DNA from: Mucidula mucida
Lineage: Eukaryota; Basidiomycota; Agaricomycetes; Agaricales; Physalacriaceae
Assembly: GCA_015501055.1 (NCBI GenBank)
Contig: JADNYV010000213.1
Span: forward strand, 1-61,031
Length of the DNA stretch: 61,031 nt
Reading direction: 5' to 3'
The notes beneath the pieces were generated by a model. That model was not told the DNA's origin. It did no database searches and was given only the letters and a program-made list of their open reading frames with translations. This document shows, piece after piece, positions 34,295 through 44,301 of this stretch (position 1 is its first letter; every line of letters begins with the position of its first letter). The position numbers and the translations under genes are program-made.

Positions 34295-35033
34295 GGTGGT
34301 GGCAGACCAAAGTGTGGTTGTGAGAGTGACGCTTAACCCCTATGTGACTCAACAAAGATCGGTTCCGCGAACGCGTTCTTGAGAGAGAGAGAAATGAAGA
34401 GATATCGCAATGCCGCCTTGATGAAGACAAGTAGTGGAATACGTAGTGGTTGACTGTCAAGAAGACAGAGTCAATTGATCAACACGAGCAGGTTGGTTCC
34501 GTCACGTGATCGGATCGCATCGGACAAATCCCGAATCCCGGGATTGAATCCGGCAACTAATTAGTTGGACGGTTATGTTCAGTCATCGCCGAATAACAGG
34601 AGCTTCGAGATCTGAAGAAACAACATCACATCCATGCATCCATATGATCAGAACTTGTATAGTCCATGGATAACACCCTCAAGTCCCAATGACAAAAGTC
34701 CCTATATGTCAGTACCAGTAGTCCGCATCCAGAACTGAGTCAACTTTTTGGGTATTGCACATTCAGACTCATAGACCTCATTTTAGATTGAAAACAATTC
34801 CGTCAAAACCGTGCACAACATCCGCACCAAAATCAAATTGTCAATAAACCTTGTACCCGTTTGAAGATTATATGAATGACAAGCAAGTGGATAGCAAAAG
34901 CAGAAAGAAACCAAGACTGAAACCGTCTCTCTACAAGATAGAAACAGGAAAGGAAGAGTATAGAGCAGAAGAAGAAGAAAAGGCAAATTCAATCAGGTAG
35001 ATGAAAGTAGATTGCGGGGCGTCAAAGCATACT
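34295..35033. other. No gene recognised
   Basis: Upstream region of PARP copy 2 (-) and 3' flank of the permease (-). AT-rich in its right half with T-rich antisense text; no coding signal apart from noise frames. Confidence 0.35.
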
Positions 35034-37350
35034 CTAGTCACGGTGTTCGTCGGCCCTTTCATTGGATGCCGCCAAAGCCTGCAAGACATGCTCTCGGCGG
35101 AGCCACTTTTCCTGCGGCGTAAAGTACCAAGTAAGGATACCAAAGACCGTCACGGATCCAAAGATGACACAGGCCTACTCTACGCATGAGCCATATAACC
35201 TACAAAAGGCAGCCGACCACTCACAAAGTTGAAGTTCTCAGCATCGACCGGGAAAAAGAACGGAGAAATCATAACCTGAGCACCCAGTCAGCGGTCATTC
35301 TCAATGAAACACTCAAGAAGGACGTACAGAGAACAAGAGTCCATTGAAGAAGATTGCCGCAACGTAGAACGGCTTTGCCAATCTCCCCAAACGGAAATGC
35401 GACGATTGGAAGTCATTGGGGGTCATCGTCAAGCGGAGAAGGGCGATGACCCATAAGCAGCGATGGTGGGCACCCCGCCAGCCGACACCAACGACGTGAA
35501 GGCGACTTGGCTCGGCAAAATCGTACACAAAATGGTCGCGCCGAAAACATACATGACAGTAACAGCATTTTTGGGCTGGCCATCAGACGTCACTCTGCCA
35601 ATCCAGCCGGACAAGGGGAGGACGCCATCACGAGCAACGGCGAATATCAATCTCGACGCAGCGACAATCGCAACGCTGGTGGTCTACCGGACGTGTCAGT
35701 ATGGAACCAATAGAGGTGATTGAAGTCTTACTAGAATTAATTCAACGGCAGCAATGACGGTCATAAACACGCTAGGTCCTTTGCCTAACGCAAGCGCGTA
35801 GAGCTGAACGAAAGGCTGAGGCGCGTCGAGAGCAAACAAAGTGTCCAAATCCGGAGTACAGAAAAGGAAAAGAATCGCGGTCGCAAAGCCCAAGACAGCG
35901 GTGGCTGCGCGCTAGTAATAATTCCTTTCCCGGCGACGACACTACAAGCCGTCAGCAAACGAGCAACACATTTCAGGACATGACATGCCTAGCATTCTTA
36001 GTTTCCTCTGCAATATGACCAGACGCATCAAACCCAGTCAACGTTCCACCGGTGAACAAGCTGGAGGCTTTCTCAGCAACCTTTGAAGTATGCAAGGCTT
36101 GGTGCGACTCACAAGCATAGAATCCAATTCCACCCAGCCGGTGCGCCAGTTCCATTGTCTACGAAACGATCAGCAACATATTTGAAAGACTAAATGTAGA
36201 ATCCTACATGTCATGGTGAAAACATCTTTCGCGCTTCGGAACCCATACGTGCGGGATACACCGATGGGGAGCCAGATAACGCACAGCAAGAAATCAACGA
36301 TCATTAAACCAGCGGAGAACTTGAATACAGCAGAGTACATCCGGGGCGGGAGGTAGTTTATCGCAATAGCGAGAACGAGCAGGACTTCAGAGATGGCCCA
36401 TATGAACGCTCTCCACTTGACGTTGTCGTTCGAGGCCCCACCAGGAAACTCGACCTCCCAGACTTGCACTTGGGACACAATGTAATTCGCGGTCGTCTGT
36501 CAAACAATGAGTACCGCGTTCGATGCAAAGAAATTCCCAGCTCACCTGGCAATTTCCAGCGGCGAATGTCATCCACGCCGTGCACGACCACCACGCTACG
36601 ATAAAGCCAAAGAAGCGCGCATATTTTGGTCCGGCACTTTCGGCAGCCCAGATGTAGATGGAACCGCTGAGAGGCAAAGCCGAGCAGATTTCAGCCAAAA
36701 CGAAAGCCGTGATCATCATGAAGAAGATCGTGATAAGGTACGACGACCTGTAGATGGGATTAGGCGAAACCTTTCGGAAATGACGGTACCGTACCATATC
36801 GCAGCCGGTCCACCAGCGAGCAGTCCGAGGAAGAGCGCCGATCTAAAGACACCGTAAGCCTACGCTTACAGCACGGACCTTTTACAAACCTAACACCACC
36901 GATGAAGTTTAACGCGCAGAAGCTGGCAGCGAAGCTCTCCACGAGATGCCAAGTCCTATGAAGTTGCTGTACAAGGAAGGTCTATTTTCAGTGCGAAGCC
37001 CAGAAGGCACTCTTTTAACTCACCTGCTTATACCCTAGTTGTTCCTGCACCAGACGTCAGTTCACCCGCACACAGCTCCCAAAGGAGCGCAAAAAAAGTG
37101 GCGAAAACACTGGGGGCTTCCCTACGCAGGTCTGAGCGCTGATCAGGTTCAAGCGGTATATCTCAACCCCCAGCGGTGAAATCTCGTTCATGGAACTCGA
37201 TAAGCAGCCGCTGGGGATACCCGCAGCCATTCCAGTTTAACCACTAGAAATGAACGTTACCGATGTCGCAGCCCAACTATTGTAGGTGTTCCGCCTGTTT
37301 CTTCCAAGTCTTTACCAATTGCAGCTGGTCTTTATCGATGACCGCTCCAT
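35034..37350 (-). CDS. APC-superfamily permease, probable thiamine transporter (Thi9-like)
   Basis: A twelve-helix-type amino acid/polyamine/choline permease read across about nine exons: EQLGYKQ (a 21-nt exon), [96 protein letters not shown], then [20 protein letters not shown] (a hallmark APC segment), [20 protein letters not shown] and PTIAAYGLIALLRLT. It ends [20 protein letters not shown] and DEHRD at 35034. On topology alone it could carry GABA, choline or amino acids. A complete TPP riboswitch in its 5' intron argues for thiamine, as does the fact that fission yeast Thi9 is an APC-type thiamine transporter. The first coding exon is unresolved; an ATG at 37350 gives a possible in-frame start. 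Confidence 0.8.
37109..37236 (-). promoter_or_regulatory. TPP (thiamine pyrophosphate) riboswitch, THI element
   Basis: All aptamer parts are present on the minus strand. P1 is ACTGG-aat-GGCT (37236-37225) with AGCC-cc-CCAGT (37118-37109). The P2 strand GCGGGTAT (37224-37217) pairs with ATACCGC (to 37153). P3 is CCCCAGCGG (37216-37208) with CCGCTGGGG (37176-37168), 9 bp perfect. The conserved pyrimidine-sensor strand TGAGATATACC and the pyrophosphate-sensor strands CTTGAACCTGATC and GCGTAGGGAAG (37127-37117) match the family consensus. The aptamer sits wholly inside an inferred intron (donor gtaacg at 37260, acceptor ggtgcag before EQLGYKQ), as in fungal riboswitches that control alternative splicing. 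The expected role is to repress permease expression when TPP is high. Confidence 0.95.
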
Positions 37351-37572
37351 GGATGGCTCGCGGTCGGGTCGTCCTTTATCTGCGAATGTACAGACATCTT
37401 GGTGCTGCGGTGGTAGGAATGAAGGTCCGTGTCAGCCTGATGGCGGGCCAGGACGAAAAAAAGCCTTGATCAGGCACTGATCTGCGCGTGGCGCGGGCCG
37501 GTGGCGCCCAAGCATTGAAAAAGTACTTGTATTGTTAGAGTAGTAATCAACTTGCAAATGTATCTAACAATA

Positions 37573-40500
37573 CTACTGGATATTGAATTTCTACACAACC
37601 AATGAGTAAAACACACGAGGACAATAAGGTCCTTACCGGTTTCAATGCCTTGATAAGCAACCACTCCTCATTCGTGACATCAGCCTTGAAAGAGGACTAC
37701 AAAAGTAGTTAGCAGCTTTCCACATCACACAAAACAGAACAGAACCTTGAGAACATCGATACTCGTGCGCGAAATATGGCTCAGAACCTCATCCTTCTCA
37801 TCAAAATGTCTTCCAAACATTTTTGCAGACTGATAGACAGCATGCTCAATCTTGACAGCCACACCTCCGCCAGCCTGAGATTTCTTGACAATCTCTTGCG
37901 TCTTGTGGTTTATCTCCAAGGACGTGCTGTGATATCCCGTTAGCAATCTCCCGATATCCACGCAAGACTTACATCTTCCCCAGGTCGATAATCTCCTTTT
38001 TACCGGTGGCGGCATCGACCTTGACCACAGATAAGGGCGTTCCCACTCGGAGTGTCCCATCCAAGATATCAACACCAAGTATAATAGGATCCCGTTTACA
38101 AAACGCAGCAATGATCTTGAGCCGGCACGGCCAAACAGCTTGCGGTGCCGCATCCCGCCTCTTCGCTCGGTAATCTCAGCATTATACGCCATAAACTTGT
38201 CAAAGAGGTGGTAAATGATATCCGCTAACACAAGGGTGCGTCAGACCAAAAATATAACAACCGGCGAAACATACCTTTGAACAGCCGGATACCCATCTCC
38301 TCAGCCATCCTCTCGGCATCCTTGTCGACTGTCACATCGAAGCAAAGGATACACGCTAGCTCTCTCGCTTTTTCCAGCATTGTCGCAGAGCGCATGACGT
38401 CCTTCTTGTGAACCGGCCCAATGTTAATGCCAGAGACAGGAATCTTGCTCGACTTCAGGAAATCGAGCAGCGCCTCGAGCGAACCAAGCGTGGACGCCTG
38501 TACACAAACCCCGCGTCCCGACTTGTCAATGTTGTTCATCAGTGATGTCAAGTCCGACATAACCTCATCCCGGAGATCGTCCTCGTCATCATCGGGACCA
38601 CACACAAGGAGCCGCGAACCCGCGATTGCCTTCTCGAGATCAGGCGCAGTGATCTTAACACCGAGGGCGGCCTTGACCTCCTTGTGGTGCACATACGCAG
38701 ACTACAGTGAAATGGCATCAAGCTGAGAACGGCGCGCTAAAACAATAGCTCCCGACCTTGATACGTAGCTCCCGAAGGGGCTGTGGCGTCAACAGCGCGC
38801 GCACCTGCGTAACAATTGGCCCATTCAACCCACAGACGACAATTTTGTCTCCTTCGTGAAGGACGCCATTCGACAGAACAACATCGATAGTCGTTCCCAA
38901 CCCTTCGATGACCTTGACCTCTAACACCGTGCACTCCAGCTCACTGAGATACATGAGTCTGTCGCTCATACGCTGCTGCGTGAGGTTCACAAGCAGCATG
39001 ATCATGTCAGGTATACCCTCCCCCGTTATGGCGGACGTCGGCACCAAGGAAACATTCCGCGCAAAGCTCTTGTTGTCGTAGTAAAGCACGGCGTTGAGGC
39101 CCTCCTCGGCAAACGCCACGATGGTGCGCGCAACTCTGTCCTCAAACTCCCGTTGCACTGAGCGGCTCTGCTTTGCGAGCGACTCCTGGAATGCACCGTC
39201 AGGAGTGGGAGTCCAGCCGTATATTCGGTCAATCTATTGAGAGATCTCAAGTTGCCGTTCGAAAGACATCGGTACAGGAACCCATACCTTGTTCAGCGCG
39301 ACGATAAAGGGAGTTTTTCGATCTCTCAGAAGACGCAGCGACTCCAGCGTTTGAGCTTCCAAACCGTGCTAGAGCGTCTCATGAGCGGCGGCTCCGCAAG
39401 GGGAATGCTATTCTCACCATGATATCGACAACCAAGATCGCAATGTTACATAGCGAACTGCCGCGAGATCGCAGATTCGTGAAAGACTCGTGCCCAGGCG
39501 TATCGATGACCAAAAGACCAGGTACCTTGTACTCTTGCGTGCCGTCCTAGTCCACATGAAGCATTAGACAGAGCCTGGACACGAGCAAGTGACATGCCTT
39601 GTTCAAGACAGCTGTCTTGGTCTTAATGGCATCCACGGGGAAGTAGGTCGCACCAATTTGCTGTGTGATACCACCAGCTTCGCCTTCCTGGACATTTGTC
39701 TGCCGAATTTTATCCAGGAGCTTGGTCTTTCCGGTATCAACATGTCCCAAAATACAGCAAATCGGACTGCGAAGATCGTCCTTGCTTCGAGCAGCCAGCG
39801 CGGCTTCGTGTGCTTTGACTCTCCGTTCCGCTGCCTCCGCCTTTTTCTGAGCTGCAAGTTTCTGCGCAGCGGTGAGTTCCTCGTCGGATGACTCTTCGTC
39901 AGAGTCGTCCTCAGAGTCAGAATCAGATTCGTCTTCATCAGAACCCTCGTCCTCGGATTCGTCTTCTTCAGACTCTTCTTCTTCATCGGCGGGTGAGGAT
40001 TTCGATTTTGATGCGGGTGTAGATGCAGGTGTTGGAGCAGCTTTACCTTTAGCAGAGGTAGGCGCAGCTTTGCCCTTGACAGGTGCAGGCGTAGGCGCTG
40101 GTTTACCTTTAGCGGGAGCTGCATTCGTTAAATGTAAATCCGCAAACTCATAGAATGAGATTTACCTTTCGCGGCAGTCTCCTTCTTGGGCGGAGGCGGT
40201 TTCGCATCTTCGTCTTCACTCGACGCGTCCCAGTCGTCCTTGACACCCTCAGCTTTCGTCTCGGCAGGCTTCCCGTCTTCGCTGCTTGCATCCCAGTCAT
40301 CAGCAGCAGCACCGTTCGCAGATTCCTCTTTTGCGGGTGACTCGGGTTCAGGTTCAGGTTCAGGTGTCCGTGGCCGGGAATCTGTCGCGTTGTCCTTCTT
40401 CGCATTCTTTTTCTTGTTCCCATAAACCACCTTCTTCGGTCCAGAGCCACCAGACTGGGACTGCTGCAGACCCTCTATCTGCACGCCAGATGCAAGCAGT

Positions 40501-41841
40501 GCTTGCTTTCGCAGCTCAGCCATAGCACGCTCTTCCTTCTGCTTCTTCGTCAAGAGCCTGCCCTCCTTTCTCGCAAGCTCTTTTTTCACCTATGTAGAGC
40601 GTGAATAAGCTGAATTGAAGGCGAACAAAACAAACCTTTTCTTTCTCCTTTCGCCGTGCCTTCTCTTCTTCTTTCCGTTTCTCCTCCTCAGCAGCCTTTC
40701 TCTCCTCTTCCTCGATTCGTAATCGCTCTTCCTCCTCCTTTCTCCGTGCCTCCTCCTCTATCCGTTTTTTCTCTTCCATCAGAGCTTTCAACGCACTGAT
40801 ACCGCCGCCCGCCTTTTTCTTGGCCGGAGCAGGCGCAGGCTCCTCCTCTTTCTTGGCGCCTTTCTTTTTCTTCTTTTTCTTTGAAGCGGCACCAGTTCCG
40901 CCAGCCTCGTCTCCTTCGGCATCATCATCATCAGCAGGTGTAGGCGCTGGAGTCTCGGCCGCTGGCGCATCAACAACAACATCGGTCTTTTTCGCAGCAG
41001 CTTGAGCTTTCTTTTTGGCCTACAATTATGTTAATAAATTGCATTTTGAGCATAAAAGCGTTTACCTTTTCTCGTTCCTTCTTCAGCTTCTCTTTCTCCT
41101 TCTTGGACAAGATTTTGACTCCGCCACCTTCATCATCGTCGCCTGCAGGATCTGGCGCGGATATTGAAGTTCTGCTGCCGGTGCCGAAGGTACTGCAGTA
41201 GTAGGTTCAGGTGTTTCTGCAGCTGTCGAATAAGTGAATAATCCTTCAAATAGAAATCAATACATTGAATATACCAGCAGGTTCCTCGTCTTCATCCTCG
41301 TCCTTCTTCGCCTTGCCCACCTTGGCGGCCTTTTTACCCTTTTTACCCTTGCCTTTCTCCTTGACGGGTCCCCATTCCTCGTCCGCCAATTCCTCGGCAG
41401 TCATCTCAACCGGTTTCTTCTCCGCTTCTGGCTCTGGTGCATCCTCGTCTACATCCAGATCCACGGCCTTAGGCTTATTCTTCTTCTTGTCTTTCTTGCC
41501 TTTTCCGCTGGCTTTTATAGCGCTCTATCGTTGGATCAGACCGATTGTCAGTTCCATGTAATATGACACGTACCATTAGCCGCCAAAATCCTCCTCCTCC
41601 TCGATAGCGCCGGCATCGTCGACTGCTAGCGCTGCAAACGCAGAGGGCTTGGATGATGAAGGTTCATCGTCGTCCTTGAAGGTCAAGTTGACAATCTCAT
41701 TATTTCCAGCAACAGTTTCGCCAGCATCCACCCTTCGTAATTGATACGTTTAGGTGATATGAATGTAGCGGATTGGACTTACCAGAAGTCGTCGTCGTTG
41801 GCTTTTTTGCCTTTCTTTCCTTTGGCGTTCTTTGGGGCCAT
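37573..41841 (-). CDS. FUN12: Eukaryotic translation initiation factor 5B (eIF5B/Fun12)
   Basis: GTPase that joins the 60S subunit during initiation. The start [20 protein letters not shown] is followed by a long Lys/Glu-rich, Ala-Pro-rich disordered N-terminus with coiled coil ([19 protein letters not shown]) and acidic serine clusters. G domain: [64 protein letters not shown]. Later domains: [38 protein letters not shown] and [20 protein letters not shown]. The C-terminus is [20 protein letters not shown], then [12 protein letters not shown] and KFNIQ at 37573. Eight or more introns. At about 38160 the frame slips by one base between YNAEITE and [15 protein letters not shown], with no possible intron. 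Since the gene is essential, a missing base in the given sequence is the likely cause. A second possible slip lies near 41165. Confidence 0.93.
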
Positions 41842-42485
41842 CAAGAGGGGATATTCTCAGGTAATGGCGGGCTGATTGCGCGGCTCGGCGAGGCGCAAAT
41901 GATGGTCGGAGGCGAGATGGATAAATCAGGCTTAGTCATACAAGCCGTCACGTGTCTCTCTGACTCTCCTTCCCCGGAAATATTCAAATAAGCTTGAGAA
42001 CGGCAGAATCTGTATCAGGTCCCTAGCCAAGTGGTGCACGATGAGGGAGACAAGAGACAGTGAAACCGGGTGGTTTGGGGGTGAGGTCACGGCTGGGGAA
42101 AAGACAGCAGGCGAAACAGTTTCCACCGGGACGCCACCAGGATGTAGAGGTGGAGACCGAACCGCCTCGGGCAGCCGAAACTCGCGTGAAGGCTAAACAC
42201 AACCTAGATACGTATCCAGACAACCCACCACGTAAAGGGAGTTGGAGGTAGGAAGAAAAAGAGCGAGCGATGTGGTGGTAGCGAGCAGAACGCTGATCGG
42301 GCGTCCCCAAAGAAAAGACATCGCAGTACAGACATTTGTGAATGATTGCAAGCGTAACTTAATCCACCGAGTGTGGGTCTAATTGCGTTCTTCAATAGGA
42401 ACTTATAGTTATAGTACAACTGCTGGTAGGGTATAGATAGGTAGATAGTAATACAAATGTTACACAGGAACAAGACTGATATAGT

Positions 42486-44214
42486 TTACAACCACCTCGG
42501 AAGTTCGGGCATAAGATGCGTCGGATCCATCAACACAGAAACAGAATTAGACCGCCTACCGCTAGTTGTCGCACCAACGCCACTGATACCGTCCGTGGCA
42601 AGCGACCGGCTCATCAACCGACTAGCCCTGCTCATCCCAGCCTCTCTCCTCTCCCTCAACTGTCCCTCCCCCACCGGGACGTACCCAAACACAGGCGCGC
42701 TCCCCGTCCTCTCATGTTTACCAAATTCAGCCTGTACAGAGTTCGTTGAAGGAAGCGAAAAGAACTCGTCCGGAGAAAGGAGCGGTGAAGCTCCAGGAGC
42801 AAGCGTAGTTAGGTGTAACGGTCGTGAGGTCAGAGTGTGGGGCGTAGCGGATGGAAAACTTTGAGCGACCTGTGCATCGCGCAAAGTAGGGGGCAAGATC
42901 GGAGGAAGGACCGTCGGCCCGCTGTACCTAGGATCCACATAATATTCTGACATCGTAGAGCTCCGCGCGCTAGTAACAGAGGAATACGCCGACGCGCTCG
43001 TCGCATCCGAAAACCTGCTCCTGAGATCTTGAACATTGTCAGCGGGCACCTTCGCAGTCTCTTCGTCCTTCAGCTTTTCCCAAACTCCATAGTCCCATTG
43101 CACCGGCCTCGGGGCGTTCTTCTGTCTGAGCCACGCAAGAAAGCGCTTGAAGTTGGTGGCCGCATATATCCCGATGAAAAGAAGAAGAAAGGTAAGGAAA
43201 ATGCCGGCCATGATGAAGTACTTGTGAACGGGAGGATCGTGATGAACAACGTCTGCACCTTCGGGCGAAATTGGAATTGCGGACGTAGTAGCTGAAGGTA
43301 AATTGACTGAGGCAGGAGGAGACGAGCGAATAAGAGTAGGCGCGATATCCGCTTGGGATGTATGCAGAGACGTTGACAGTAAAGAGAATGATGAAGCGAT
43401 CGTTTCCATGGTTGTCGGTAATAGCAGCTCCTGCGTCTGTGATATAGCAGACGGTGTAGACTGGAAATTCGATTCCGCCGCTCTAATAGTTGTTTCCAGA
43501 CTAGTGCTAGTCACCTCCTCGTTCATAGTAGTCATTTCTTCCCTCGCAGCGGTTGAGACATCACTGAACATTGAGGCAGGGTACATTGTTGTTGTTTCCA
43601 CTTGTGAAAAGTCCATCTCGCACGGCGATAAAGAGGTACTAGACATCGTGTTTGTCGAAGACAAGAAGGCTGCCATGCGCGTATCCTGTCGCATGGAAGA
43701 TACGATAGGAAGCAGGTCACTGAAGAGGAGGGATTCGTCGGCATTGTCGAGACGCGATGTAGCGCTCGGGGTTGGAGTAGGTGTAGTCAGAACGTCCCGG
43801 AGGTCTTCAGGTTTCGTCGTCGAAATCCCGCCTTGAAAGATCAAGTCATGGGCAGTGTTCAGCTCTCGTCCTTGTGATAGTCTTGGCTGCCTAAGCATGC
43901 GCGTTAGGCCACGGTGCTGGAGTAGCCTTTGACGAGACATTGGCTCAGTATATGTGCTCATAGGCTGTTCGTAGTCCATATCGCGCAGAGTGGGCGATTC
44001 TAGTTGCTTTTACGTTGTCAACAGTGAGGTCGAGTTCTACTGAATACTGCTCACCTGTAGCTGGAAATCGCGCAGATTGATACTGTAGATAGTCGTGTAT
44101 AAAGGCGAGTAGATGCACGGCGGCGAGCGGGATTCAGAGACGTCGTTGATGGTGGTGGTATGAAGGAAAGACGCGTCGTCCCAACAAGGAAGGAATGGGT
44201 GCATTAGGTAAGGC
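42486..44214 (-). CDS. Single-pass membrane protein with Ser/Thr-rich ectodomain
   Basis: Exon 1 runs from the ATG at 44214 (MHPFLPCWDDASFLHTTTIN) to LRDFQLQ. A 49 bp intron joins it to QLESPTLRDMDYEQPMSTY. The ectodomain is Ser/Thr-rich, as in O-mannosylated fungal surface proteins. One transmembrane helix follows (IMAGIFLTFLLLFIGIYAAT), then NFKRFLAWLRQKNAPRPVQW and a 200-residue Ser-rich cytoplasmic tail with VDPRYSGPTVLPPILPPTL and a second Ser/Arg cluster near the end. The topology matches the two paralogs near 2-6 kb, but the sequence is not obviously homologous. No signal peptide was recognised, which is odd for type I topology. It is transcribed divergently from a Zn2Cys6 regulator starting 87 bp away. 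Confidence 0.65.
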
Positions 44215-44301
44215 CGATGACTCAACTCTCGCAGTGTCCGATCATAGTCGGTTCTCCCAGGGTTCTCCACCTCTGTATTGAATCTATATGTACCCCCCAA
44301 G
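44215..44301. promoter_or_regulatory. Short divergent promoter between the membrane protein and the Zn2Cys6 regulator
   Basis: Only 87 bp separate the two inferred start codons (44214 minus, 44302 plus). The leaders must overlap or the transcripts initiate inside each other's reading region. Co-regulation, or autoregulation by the zinc-cluster factor, is possible but is inference only. Confidence 0.45.

Noticed and set aside
39872..40153. Plus-strand Ser/Asp-rich frame
   Set aside because: Antisense shadow of the acidic Lys/Glu/Ser-rich N-terminus of eIF5B.
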